From Panagrolaimus kolymaensis (taxonomy: Eukaryota; Nematoda; Chromadorea; Rhabditida; Panagrolaimidae): 64,000 nucleotides of DNA. The notes below the pieces were generated by a model. That model made no database searches. It worked only from the letters and a program-made list of their open reading frames with translations, and was not told the DNA's origin. Shown here piece after piece: positions 11,542 through 23,600 of the stretch (within the stretch, counting starts at the first letter, position 1; each line of letters opens with the position of its first letter). The position numbers and the translations under genes were made by a program. The stretch covers positions 2,852,001 through 2,916,000 of the forward strand of contig JAJQJQ010000017.1 of assembly GCA_028622995.1 (NCBI GenBank), in the 5' to 3' direction.

Positions 11542-12197
11542 TCCAGTACTAAAGGATTTTAATTTTTATTTAAAAAAATGGCAGAGGATATTTTTCGTGG
11601 AATTAAAAAAAAAAGTCGTAAACATTTTTTAATGATATTTCTATAGCAACATTATTATTTTAGCTATGGTTAAAAACACGTGATTCAAAAAGTGGGTTTA
11701 AGTTAATTATATCTAATGGAGGGTATTTGAGTATTATAAAAGCGTTTATTAGAAGGAGAATTATATAAATATTTCTTTAGTTTTTGTATTGTTTTTACAT
11801 TAGCAATAAATATTTTGAATCAATCTTGTTCTTAATTCGTTGTGAGAATCATTCGATTATTTATGACATTGTTATTTATGTATTTGACTCTAATAGACTT
11901 TGTTGTCGTTTTTTGGAGCATAACTCTAACGAATTGCCTTTAGTTTTTTCTACCTTTCTTTATTTGTTGCCATAATGTTCAGTGAAAAGATGTCATAGTT
12001 ATTTTCATTTTCATGTATTTTTGTTTTTCCTCATTTTTCAACATTATTCATTAACTTGAGAAGAAAGACTTTTCTTTCTTTTTTGAAATATAAACCACAA
12101 ATTTTTGTTTTATTTATTGCAAAAAAAAGAAAAGAAAGAAAGATTAAAGTACATTAAATAATAAAAAGAAAAAATATGTTGAATTTAAAAAATTAAA
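11542..12197. other. Intergenic, upstream of MARCH6 gene
   Basis: AT-rich spacer between the MARCH6 start and the 3' end of the dehydrogenase gene. A frame at 11784-11975 (+) lacks splice context and coding character. No gene or repeat is seen. Confidence 0.5.
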
Positions 12198-13113
12198 TTA
12201 AATGGGTGCTGCTTGTGGCTCAATAAGAATTTCATTGAGTGCAACATGTATGGGTTGACTTAAAGCAAATAGAATAGTTCTAGCGACGTCTTCAGGATCC
12301 AAAATTTTATGGCCTGCATTAGATCCATCAAATTTTTCACGAGCTTCTTGATCGGTTGAACGCCCAGCAAGTTTGGTTGCGACGTCGCCAGGTTGAACAT
12401 TTGTGATGCGAACATTAAATTCAATGAGTTCTTGTCTTAGAGCCTGACAAAACCCTTCAATATAGAATTTTGTGCCAGAATAAACTGCAAGACCAGCGAA
12501 TCCTCGTTTTCCAGCATCGGAAGTAATATTGAGGATGTGGCCGCGCTTGTTTTCAATAAAATGTGGCAAAACACTTCCAATCATATTTGTTGTTCCATGA
12601 CAATTAACATCAATTTGATTTGACCATTCCTACAAAAAAATGGTTTGAGTTTTTTTTTTAAATATCTATAAAAAAGCTTGCATCATATTGACAATTTTTC
12701 ATTAAAGTATAATACATTAATCCGGCACAATTAACTAAAACATCAATTCTACCAAACTTTTCTAAAGTTTTGTCAACAACAGTTTGAGTATCTTCGCGTT
12801 TTGTGACATCACATTGAATTGGAAGAACATTGTTTTCTGAGCATCCAGCTGCTTGAAGTCTTTGGGCCAATGCATTTAATTTATCCATTTGGCGGGAAGC
12901 CAAAACCACACAAGCTCCTTAGAAATTTATAAATTATTTAAAAAGATTAAATTAAAATTGTACCTCCATCGATAGCTAAAGTTTTTGCGATGGCTTCACC
13001 AATTCCTTCAGAAGCACCAGTAATAATACAAACTTTTTCAACTAAAGCAGTACCTAAAATATCATTTTTGTATTTTCAAAAATGAAAATGATAATACCTG
13101 GAGCAAGGCTCAT
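12198..13113 (-). CDS. Short-chain dehydrogenase/reductase (classical SDR)
   Basis: Four exons (13113-13098, 13053-12964, 12917-12682, 12629-12198) encode 257 residues, normal for a classical SDR. The Rossmann nucleotide-binding motif TGASEGIG is near residue 17. NCAG and the catalytic YSGTK (Tyr and Lys three residues apart) follow in the expected places, with the catalytic Ser in NITSDAGKRG. There is no signal peptide, so it is probably cytosolic and uses NAD(P)H. The substrate cannot be told. The third intron must start GC (GAT|GCAAGC, 12681) and end TTTGTAG to keep frame, making it a GC-AG intron. Without it the protein would end shortly after residue 113. The neighbouring NRPS-like gene is on the same strand 336 bp upstream, but a shared pathway is speculation. 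Confidence 0.9.
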
Positions 13114-13449
13114 TATAAATACTTTTTATGGACCAAAATGAACTGCAAAAAACACTTTTTTTTTTGTTTCTGTTATTATTAACAAAGTAAAACGCGTTTC
13201 TTTTCTTTTTGTTTGCGCAAAAAAAGAAAACCGAAATGGAATCTTCCAAAAACTTTGTTTTAAAAACAAAAAAAAACATTTTACACATAAGAAAAAATGG
13301 AGAGCACATGCATGTACTTTCTTTTTGTTAATCTCCGGATGGAGAAAATGGGAAAGAAAAAGTGGTTTTTTTGAATTTTAAAAGAAAAAAAAAAGAAAGC
13401 GTTTTTTTTTCTTCTCTTTTTTGTTTGTTTTGCTTTTGGATGTGAAAAA
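13114..13449. other. Spacer between NRPS-like and dehydrogenase genes
   Basis: AT-rich sequence with long A and T runs. A frame at 13328-13510 overlaps the end of the NRPS-like gene in another frame and is a shadow. Confidence 0.4.
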
Positions 13450-16400
13450 CTAACCCGTAGAAAGCCGCGGTCGAGTAATAACCTGCCGTTCCATGAGAAG
13501 TTGAAGCCAATGTTTGATTAATCTTTCGTCAATGATAGGATATTTCCATTTTTTATCTTGTAAAAATTTATCCGTATTCGATTTTAAATAAGATGTTTGT
13601 CGAAGAAAGAAACTTTCATCTCGTACCATAACTTGAACAAGTTTTTGAAGTTGTTGAAGAGCTGCTTCATTGCTATTTATAATTCTAAAATATTAAATGG
13701 TTTTTTTAGTGCATTGTGACTTCAGTAACATACAATTGCAACCATGAAGCAACATCAATTTTTTGAACTTGATAACCCATGCGTCTCAACCAATCCATCA
13801 AACCTGACCATTTAGTGCTTCCTGAAGTATTAATCAAATGGAAGATTTTTCCGACATTTGGACAAAATTCATTTGTTGTTAATTCAATAATGAATTTAGC
13901 AGCAAAATCAACGGGGGTTATTTCAACCTAAAAAATTTATAATTTTTTTTATCGAATTTTAGAGAGATGTATTCTGTAATCACAATCACTTACAATCCAA
14001 TCAATATCGGGTGTTTTTCCTGTATGAATAACCGATTGAAGGAGAAGATAAGTAAAGTCTTGATCATTCCAATATCCAGCTATTGTAGAAGCAGCTTGAT
14101 TTCCAAGTCTATAAATTATTGATGGAAGTCCTCTTTGTTGTGAAAGTTTCACAAGTTGTTCTGCGACATATTTACTTTGACCATAACCATCTTCAAGTTT
14201 TTCTTTGACATCTTCAATTCGAAAATCTTCATCAACGTCTTTGAGCCCAGCTGGGATTACAGCATCTGTGCTGATATAATGAAGTGGCTTGACTTTATTA
14301 GTGTGACAAAAATCTAGAACATTTCGAGTTCCCAAAACGTTGATTCCATGTAAAGCATGATATGGATAGATAAGGTTAACATAAGCTGCCGCATGAATAA
14401 CTACATCTATGTCATATGATAAAAAATGATAGTGTTCATCTGAGAGACCAAATTGAAAAAGTGCAACATCGGCTGCTACTGCTCGAACTCTTTCACTGAA
14501 TATTTTTTTTTAGAAAAGTCTTAAAAAATTTAGATTTAATTTACTTTAATTGCTCTTTAGCGGCTTTTGTCAAAAGTCCATGTTTCTTCAACGAATTTTC
14601 AACACGGCTTTGTACTGTTTCATTAGAAGATTCACGGACGATACACACAATTCTCGTTTGCGAAGAGGTTAAAAGCCTTGAAAGGAAATGGCTTCCAAGA
14701 TATCCCGTGACGCCTGTAAGTAAAATGGTGGAGCGAGAGAATCGATTTCCATATTCTGTTGAACGCCAAAACGCTCGTAAATGAAGGTCCATCCTAAATT
14801 TAAAATGACTTTATCTGTTTTTTTTAATATCTAAAACTAACACATTATCTTTGATATCGTGAGTGCTAACTTCAGAATCCAAATCAACATGTTGATCGGG
14901 ACTTTTACGATCCGCTCCATCCAACACTCTTGCCATTGCATAAACTGTTGGCGAACTAAATAGATCTCGCATTGATAGATCCACTCCAAATTCAGCATTG
15001 ACTTTTGCAAGCAGCCTAGCTGCCATCAAAGAATGTCCTCCCAAATCGAAAAAGGATTCTTGAATGTCCAAAGTTTTTTGTTGCAAGATTTCTGACCAAA
15101 TTTTTGCTAATTTTTTTTCCGTTTGTGTTGTAGCAAGAGCTTCAGCTTCGACTACATCTTTATCTAAATCAACATTTGGAAGAGCTTTTCGATCAATTTT
15201 GGATGAAGCCGCCAAAACAGGAAGTCTAAGTTTGAGAAAAATGAGTAAACTTAAAATTTTTACAAAGTTAAAATTTACTTTTCCAAAAAAACAAAGAAAT
15301 TAGGAACCATGTAAAAAGGAAGGCGGCATTTGAGATCAGCCCGAATATTTTTACGTGAAACACATTGATTTAAAACTATGTAAGCTGCAAGTTGTTTATC
15401 TTCCCCTTCTGCGCCGATACTAGCAACTGCACAACTTGCAATGTAAGGTAATTTTAATAAAGTATTTTCGATTGCTTGGATTTCAACGCTGTAACCACGA
15501 ATTTTTACAAGAGTATCACAACGGCCACAAATTTCCAAAGTTGAATTTGCCAGGAGATAGCCCCAATCACCAGTACGATACATCCGTGTGCCCATTTCTG
15601 CTTTATAATCATCTGGAACTTGTAAAAATCGGTTTTTATTAAGTTCAGGTCGATGAAAATAGCCTCTAGCAAGAGTTGGTCCGGCAACATATATTTCTCC
15701 AGGTACTCCTATGGGAACTTTTCGAAGATTTGCATCTAGAGTTAAAACCTTCACTCCAGGTATCACCTTCCCCACAGGAGCATATTTACGATCTTCACCA
15801 CGTTTATAAAATTCAGTTAAATCTTCTACAGCAACATCATGACATTCGCTAATAGAATAAAGATTCACAACTTGAATATGGCTCATAACTTTCATTGTTC
15901 GATTTAACAATGCGCAAGTAACAACTTCACCGCAGAGCCAAATTAAACGAAATTTTTTAAAACTTTTTTGAATTGCTTCTTCACTTTGAGTATCGAGTAC
16001 GGTTTCCAATAGGGATGGAGTAAAAAGCATGCGAGTAACATTATATTTTTCCAAAAATTTACAAAGTGGTAACGGATCATAGATGACATCATCCGGAATT
16101 ATGGTCATTTTAACCCCTTGAAGTATCGGACGAAGCAATTCCCAAACAAAGAAAACATTACAAGCCACAACATCATCAGATTCATATGGATAATGATTGA
16201 AACGAAATTTGTAAGATAATACCGCGCCTCGATGTGGGCAAGCAATCCCTTTAGGTTTACCCGTTGTTCCAGAACTATAAACAATATAAGCTAAATCATC
16301 TGGATTTAAATCATTTGGTAATTGCGTATCATCATCTAAGGCGATGTCGTCAAACCATGTTTGTACAGATAAATCAAAAAATGGTACTGTTGAAGGAAGT

Positions 16401-16905
16401 TTAGAAGCATACTTTGTAAGTGTGCAAACTACAGTTGGTTGAACTTCATCAAGAACAGAATTTAAAAGATTTTCAGGATAACTAATATCCAGCGGAAGAT
16501 ATGCACCTCCTGAAATAATAAAGAATAAATTTTTTATAAGAGCTTTTTAAAATTTTTAAAAACAAGATGTATGCGAAAAAATAATTTAGTTTCACACAAA
16601 ATGCTTATTTGAAAGAACGATGCAGCTATGTAAAGTTAACTTTAATAAATAATCTTACCAGCTTTAAGAGCAGCAATATAACTAATAACATATTCAGCGC
16701 ATTTATTCATATAAATAACAATGCATGATCCTTTCTTTGTATTAAAGCGTGAAACAAAATGTTTTGCTAATCTATCAGTAATTTCATCAAGCTCTCCTAA
16801 AGTCCATTTCCTTTCCAAATCTTCAAGAACAACGGCATTTCGGCGATTGGACTTTGCAATTCGATTAAAAAGATCAATAAGTGTATCATTATCATCCGGT
16901 GACAT
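13450..16905 (-). CDS. NRPS-like adenylation-carrier-reductase enzyme (Lys2/CAR-like)
   Basis: Seven exons (16905-16659, 16509-15279, 15225-14842, 14793-14545, 14495-13994, 13927-13734, 13684-13450) encode 1013 residues. An AMP-binding domain has the core motifs YSSGTTGKPKG, YRTGD and GRCDTLVKIRGYSVE, and the C-terminal Lys motif SSKIDRKALP. A peptidyl-carrier domain has FFDLGGHSLMA, whose Ser near residue 558 would carry phosphopantetheine. A thioester-reductase domain (about residues 630-1013) has the nucleotide motif TGVTGYLG, then ISTDAV and YGQSKYVAE (Tyr/Lys pair). Such A-T-R enzymes activate a carboxylic or amino acid as AMP ester, load it on the carrier and release it as an aldehyde using NADPH, as in fungal aminoadipate reductase. 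There is no condensation domain. The substrate is unknown. No signal peptide is seen. All catalytic motifs look intact. Confidence 0.92.
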
Positions 16906-17884
16906 TGCTTTCCCTTTCTCTTTCTTTCACCTGATCAATGAAGAATGTGTTGCCTAAATTTAACACGATTTTTAATAAACAAATTTTTTTAAAGGTTAGA
17001 ATGTTGAAATAAAAATTTATTGGCTTTAAATTGAAAAGCCACTTTAAAAAAATCACACCAAATAATGGGAAAACACTCAAAATCATGCGATATCAATGAT
17101 GACATTAAGAAGAAGAAAAGATGAGCGAATTTTTTTTGAGACATCGATTGACTGATATAAATGAATGAATGTACAATGTTCAAAAAAAAAATGCAAACGA
17201 TTAGAACTAAATTAAAAGACTTTTAATTAGTGCAAAATTTTTTGATATGGAATTAAAAAAAAGAAAAGTGACTGGTTAAAAATCGTCTGCTGTCAGAAGA
17301 AAGTTGATTGAAACAGCGATGATCAAAGAATGTTTTTATTTGCAGCCAAATGAAAGAGAGGAAAAAGCTATAATGTTAGCAGCAGCAGCAGCAAATGAAG
17401 ATCATGTACATAATTAAAAGCAATATCGAATACTTTAAAAGGTTAAATGAGAGTAAAAGAAAAAAAGAGACAAAGATAAGAAATTTTGAAGACCAATGTT
17501 AAATAGTGTATGAGATTCAAGTTCGCTAAATAATTCAAAAAATAAGCAGTTGTGAACAAAAAGAAATTGAAATTTTATTCTTCTGTTCAAAATATTTATT
17601 TTATTGAATGACAATCATCAATTGACATAATGATGACTGAGAAAATGTTTAAAGCAAAAAAAGAAAATGCAATTGCTTCTTCATCTTCTTGAAAATTAAA
17701 TGACTCGTAAAAGCAACAACAAAAAAGTGCAAACAACAGACACAACAATCATGTGTGAGTGCAAAGCAAAGATGCATGTTTTTATAAGCGAGGACATTCT
17801 CAGTGCTAAAGCTCGTGAAATAATTGTGCAAGAAAAATAAGTTTTATTTTATAATTAATTACAACAAAAAATAGGTTATTAATA
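16906..17884. other. Intergenic, upstream of NRPS-like gene
   Basis: AT-rich spacer of nearly 1 kb. A short (AGC)5 run occurs near 17379. No exon, RNA gene or element was recognised. Confidence 0.5.
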
Positions 17885-18489
17885 TCACATAGCAAATTCA
17901 TCTTCTTGTTGTTGAGAGGATTCTTTTTTGTCGCTTCTTTTAACAACTCGTCCTATTTTATTTTTAAACCCTTGAATCCTTGAATTTCCTGCTTCATTTG
18001 GAACTTCACTAAATTCTTCATATTCTCTTTCACTGAGTTTCACTTCAGGCGGAGGATGAGGCAATGCACGACGTTTTTGACTTCCCATATATTTGATGCA
18101 AAGAACAAAAGAAACTATCAAAGTAATAAACCAATAAATTAATGTTATTGCAATAAGAGCCCCTGAAAAGGTTATGGTATAAAAGATTAAAACAAACAAA
18201 AAACATACATGTAGCCTTACTTATTTTATGGAGTGCATCTTTTGGTGTAGTTCCTTTCACTGGGTTTACCGATGTTGAGAGTACAGAAGTTGAAGTTGAT
18301 CCATTAGCTGTAGAATTGTCATCACTTAATAAAGCTAAAAGAAAGAATATTATTAAAATAAGAACGATTATAACCACGAGGCTATATTATACCTGAAACC
18401 ATAACATTCTGTTCTGCAGATTCACCAAAACAAACAAAAATAAATCCAGTTAAAAATATTAAACTTTTTACAAAATCACTTGATGCCAT
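17885..18489 (-). CDS. Small type I single-pass membrane protein, unknown family
   Basis: Three exons (18489-18393, 18334-18221, 18162-17885) give 162 residues. Residues 1-23 form a signal peptide (KSLIFLTGFIFVCFGESA region). A short Ser/Thr/Asn-rich lumenal or extracellular segment follows, with several possible N-glycosylation sites (NST, NGS). A transmembrane helix of about 22 residues comes next (ALIAITLIYWFITLIVSFVL). The cytosolic tail is basic to acidic, with PHPPP and an acidic end EDEFAM. The tail has Tyr-based YEEF and many charged residues. I do not recognise a family. It is divergent from the next gene, which also encodes a single-pass membrane protein with a charged tail; the two starts are 343 bp apart. 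Confidence 0.8.
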
Positions 18490-18832
18490 TTTTAAACTTT
18501 TAGAAGTATCGAAAACAAAAAAAACCATGAAAAATTTTTCCCAACATAAAATGTGTGAAAAATATGCAAATTTTGTAAACAAAAAGTATGCTTTTCTTTT
18601 TATAAAAAACCTCTTGATATCACGACGAACGTGATAATTTACATATCATTATTTCTCTTGCCCTTAAAATTGTATAAAAGCTTTGTCGTTATTCGTTTTA
18701 AAAATCAGTGTTTATGAATTTGTTGGAATAAATCGGTCGTGTTTATCTCTATCATCTCAAATTTACTGCATGTGGTGTCCTGATCGCCGAATACATTGTA
18801 AAATTCATTTTCTGATTTCGCACTTTTCAAGA
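18490..18832. promoter_or_regulatory. Divergent promoter region between two membrane-protein genes
   Basis: The 343 bp between the two start codons must hold both promoters. A TATAAAAG stretch at 18673-18680 lies about 150 bp before the plus-strand ATG and is a plausible TATA box. A 17-bp dyad, ATCACG-5 bp-CGTGAT, lies at 18619-18635 with GATAA next to it. These are sequence observations; binding is not shown. Confidence 0.4.
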
Positions 18833-19968
18833 ATGCGTTTGCTTTTGAAGCTTTGCTTTTTCATTTCGTTTTTGCTTGGTAGCAATCATGCTTTGGCCCA
18901 AGATCTTTTCAATGAAACATCTGTTTATGAGTAAGTGTATTTTTTATTTATTGTTATTTAATCCTTTATTTTGGAGCGTTATCGTTACCGTACATATACA
19001 CTAAACATAAGATCATTAATTCGCATCTATTTCAGATTTATCACACAATTAGAACTCAACTCAACTTTACAAGATGATTTCCTTGAAACAATGGTCCGAA
19101 ATGATAAACTGTTTGATGAATTCAGCATAAAACTTTTCAACAACTTCGACTTTGTTCTTAAAGCTGCTGCCAATGAAAACTTTGCAAATCAAATAGGCAA
19201 GAATGAAACCTTTCTCAATAATCTCGTCAAGCAAAATGCTGCAATCGAACTTTTTTCAAAAGTTCCTCAAGTCGTCAAAACCGTTTTTGAAGATGATACA
19301 AACATGGATGATTCTGGAAATCTCAAAGCTCTTGCAAGCAATCCAAAACTTATTCAAGCTGTCGTCAACAATGAAACTTTCCTCGATAAAGTTAACATGG
19401 ATGCTTTTGTTGATCTTGTAACTGGTGATAAACATTTTCTCAATGCTCTTCTTGGTGACAAGCCAATTGCAAATCTTCTAAGTGCTGATGATGGCATTGC
19501 TGGTCAATTGATGGATAAACTCTCAAAAGATGACAATTCTTCGAACCAAAGTGCAACCGAATCAACCGTTCTAGACCAAACTCTTGATGATGAAGCTATA
19601 AACAAATTACTTAGCAATGAAAAACAAAGAAAAGATTGTACGTTAATTTAAATTGTAAAGTAAAGTCAATTAAATATTTACCATATATTTTTTAGTTTTT
19701 AACAAAGCTCTCAAACACAAAGAAATTGCAGAAACGGTCAAACTTTGTAAGTTTATTACTTTTTGATTCAAAATTCTTTTATTAATATTGTTTTTTTTTT
19801 CCAGTAATTATTGTACCAATGATTATTTATTGGATTGCTGCTATCATTTGCATTGGAAGTATGTGTGGAATTTGCTATCCATTTGGTTTAAGTGATTCAA
19901 CATCTGCTTCAAAGAAAGGCAAGAAATCTGATGAAAAGAAAAAGAAGGAAAAAGCTGCAGATGAATAA
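18833..19968 (+). CDS. Type I membrane protein with Asn/Leu-rich lumenal domain, unknown family
   Basis: Four exons (18833-18930, 19036-19637, 19696-19746, 19805-19968) encode 304 residues in consistent phase. It starts with a signal peptide (RLLLKLCFFISFLLGSNHALA). About 190 residues of helical, acidic lumenal sequence follow, with recurring degenerate units such as NETFLNNL, NETFLDKV and DKHFLNALL. A single transmembrane helix (IIVPMIIYWIAAIICIGSMCG) leads to a Lys-rich cytosolic tail ending KKEKAADE. An upstream in-frame ATG at 18683 would bury the signal peptide, so 18833 was chosen. The recurring units suggest an alpha-helical repeat. No known family recognised. Confidence 0.8.
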
Positions 19969-20663
19969 AAGAAGGCTGGCTCGTCAAGAATTATAATGAA
20001 TTCCATTCTCTTCTCTTATTTTAATTAAATGGCATTTTTTCTTTTCTCCTTCATTCTCTCATGGCATCTCTCGTTCGTCTACTTCTTTCTCTTTCTTTTT
20101 TGCGTTGCATTAATTTTCTTTTATATTAAAAATAAAAATTAGTTTTATATTTCATGAAAAAACTTTTTTTATACATACGTCTTACAGAAAAGAAAGTTAT
20201 GTTTTATTAATGAATTTTTCTAAAAGTTTATGCTTTCAAAAAAACTGATGATACTTTTTTGGTTCATTCACTTGCGCGTGTTTTTTTTTCTTTTGGAATT
20301 TTCCCTTTTTTTAAAGTCACATTAGAAGCTAGAGCATTCAACGGCAAATTGGTGGTGACTCCCAGAAAAAAAAAGAGTATAAGGCAAGAAAGGCGGGGGC
20401 AAAAAACCACCAAGCTCGTATGTTTTTTTTTTGACGGCTGCTTACGTTGTTCATGTTGTGGTTTTTTTTTTCTTACATTCATTTAGATTAATGCCGAATG
20501 TCATGGCTTAAGCTCACTTTCGTTTTTTTTGTGTTATAACTTTGATCATTTTTGCAAAAAAAAAAAAGAAAGTAAAAACATAAAAAAAACATATTTGTTA
20601 TTATTGCTTTTTTTTCAGAGTTAGTGAGAGTATGTATTTGTGAAATGTGTGTGTACATCGCTA
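19969..20663. other. Spacer upstream of MOLO-like gene
   Basis: AT-rich sequence including the 3' flank of the preceding gene. Opposite-strand frames at 20259-20486 are low-complexity and have no splice support. Confidence 0.45.
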
Positions 20664-23600
20664 ATGATCTCCTCTAAATTTTATCTTTGGATTATTAAAC
20701 TTACAGTATTTTTTCTTCTTTTTATTTTCAGGTAATTATTTAGCTTAATATAGGTTTAAAATAGCCCATAATTTTTATTTACTGTTTTTTTTTTCTTTTG
20801 AATTCTCATATTAACAAAAAAAGAGTAAGCATGTTGGCACATTTTTTTATACACATTTTCTGTTTATGGAAAATGACGGAAATGTCATTTTAAAAGGTTT
20901 ATTATAAAAGACCGTTAATTTTTAAGGCTCATTGCATTTCCAAAGAAAGAAAAAAACTTGCAATCAATATAGCTTCGGCTTCTTTCTTTTTTATTCACAT
21001 TCTTTTGCTGTTGTCGTCGGTAATTTATCATTTTGGGATGCTTGTAAATGTTCTTACTTAATTGTTGGCAACAACCAACGTTGCACGGATTAAAGACGTT
21101 GGGATGCCTGATTGCTTGCGACATAAGCAGAAAAATAAAAAGCGAATTAGTTTCCAGAAAAAGCCATTTCCCATTTTCTTTTCTTTTTCCATTTAATAAA
21201 AAAAAAAAAAAGAGCAAAATTGAATGCAAATATATAGTCTTTTTTATCATATAAAAACAAGATAAAAAATCTTTTAAAGAATTTATCTTTTTACAGAACA
21301 AAAAATTAAATATATAATGTAAAAAATCAAAAATTTCGGTACGGTAAATATAGATTATTCACCTACCTGTGTATGATAAAAAAACTCATCGTTATGAAAT
21401 AATATTAAAATTTTGTAATTGTTTTAGAACATGCATCTCTCAAAAAATATCACATGTTTCACCTTGTTTTTATCCAATATATCGAGAATCTCAAGCTTGT
21501 GGAGTTCAAGATTTTTCACTTCTTGATGGATTCTTTTGCGATCCTGATAGCACAATTTCAATGTCTGAAAGTAAGTTGCTTTCTTTTTCTTCGAATTATA
21601 AAACTTTTATGAAAACATATAATTACAAAGCACATTTTTTTTGCTTTTCTTTTTTAATTTATCGTAGCACCTTATTTACTGATGTATTAGAAAGGAGTTA
21701 TTTTTAAACTTTTACACAAAAAAGCTCGCAACATTTTTTAAAGTGGAAAGGCTCCTAGTTAAGTAGAAATTTCAATTTGAGGACCTTTTTTCATAAGGAC
21801 CTGCTCTCGTTATTAACTAAAGTAAGAAAGAAAAAAAATCCAAAATTTGATGATTTATCAATACAAAATATAATAACAGTAAAAATACAACAGAAAAAAG
21901 GTTCTTCAAGGAGTTCATTTCTTTAGCATAGGCATATATTATTTCCCTTGCAATGATTTTCTCTTAGCGAGAGCAGCTTCACGATTTCTTCGGATTCGTT
22001 CACGTTGTTCAGGAGTTATAGGAGAAATAGTAGATACAGGAGTGCTAAAAAAATACGAAGTCAGTAGTCATAAATACTAAAAAAAATCATACCTGGGAAC
22101 GCTGGAATCATCCGGAGCTTTTCTTTTTCGATCCATGCTACGTCGAGCAACCATTTCTTGTCTTAATTCATTGCTCATTGTCGGAGGTTTAAACGGCCTG
22201 AAAAGCATACATTACATATTTCAAACCGATGAGAAAACTTACTTAAAAGCTGGTGAGTTTATATTGAAAGGAATTGGTGTTGATGGAAGATAAGGAAATG
22301 ATCTGAAAATAAGTAATCGAATTAATGGAAGAAAAAAATGAAGAAAAAAGTTACTGAGGAGTAATATTAGGAAGCGGAGAGCTAGAAGATCCAACATTTT
22401 GACGATAATACTTTTCATCCCTGAAATAGCAATTATAATAAAACCACATAAAATTATATCACTTACTTATAGTCTTCTTTCACATCTTGAGAATCATCGT
22501 CTTCTATGGAACCAAAAGAAGCATCATTATCGGTATCATCAGCACTAACGTTGTCGTAAGTTCCAGTTTCTGCCATAATTTTTTCAAACCATTGTTGTGA
22601 TTGCTTCAATTCTTCTTCAGAAACTTCTATTACAGAACCTTTAGCGGTTTTAAATTCAACAGCAACTTTTCCTTCAGTCATAATTTTGCGATGTGATGAT
22701 TGATTATTAGTTTGAATGTAAAAAAAAATCAAAGTCGCAAAAAAGAGTGATGATGAAAAATATTTTTCGTTTTCGATTTTTTTTTTTGAAAGTCGACCTT
22801 TCGCGGCGTAAAACATCAAAAAAGGCGGGAGTTTGTTTTTACTGTGTTTTTTTATTTTGTTGCTTTTCAAAAAAAAAGATGAATTAGAATTTTTGTTATT
22901 GAACGTCTTTTTCTTATATCCTCTTTCAAACATAAAAAGTAAGTGTGCCACATTCATTTATGTATTATTGGGCATCACAAAACTTTATTATTTTTATAGA
23001 CAAAGTGTGTTGATTTGGGGAGCTCAATTATTTTTGAATAAAATAAAATTACGATTTTTTTCAGTGCAATTAATTGGGGAAAACCTTCGAAGGATTTATC
23101 GCTCCAAACAAGATAAATGCGTATGTAATGATTCAATTGTAAGCTTCTTCTGAGAAAGCAAACAAGCATAAATACCACTATCTAACATTTACAGAGTCAA
23201 CAATGTTGGTTTAAATTTGGTTTTGCATTTATGAGAGAGTTGACACCCATTGAAGGTGGTGTAACGGATTTTCACAGGTTTGTTTAATTCGAAATTCAAT
23301 TAAAAGTAACAATGCTCCATTATAGTTATGATCACTGCCCTTTCAATGCAACTCTTTCGCGAAATTCTTCAACTTTCAAACCAATGACAACGTAATTTTT
23401 TTTTCTTCTAAATTTTGATGTTTAAGTTAAACCCACTTACTTTTAAGGGAATCGATAATAAATTACGGTACAAATTTTGCTCGAATAATTCGTGAAAGGT
23501 GGAACATGGCGGAATGTGATGAAGATTTTCTTGTTTTGGTTGTTCAACGTCGTCCACAAACTCTTTCTCGAAGTGGAATTCAATTGAGACCATTTATTTT

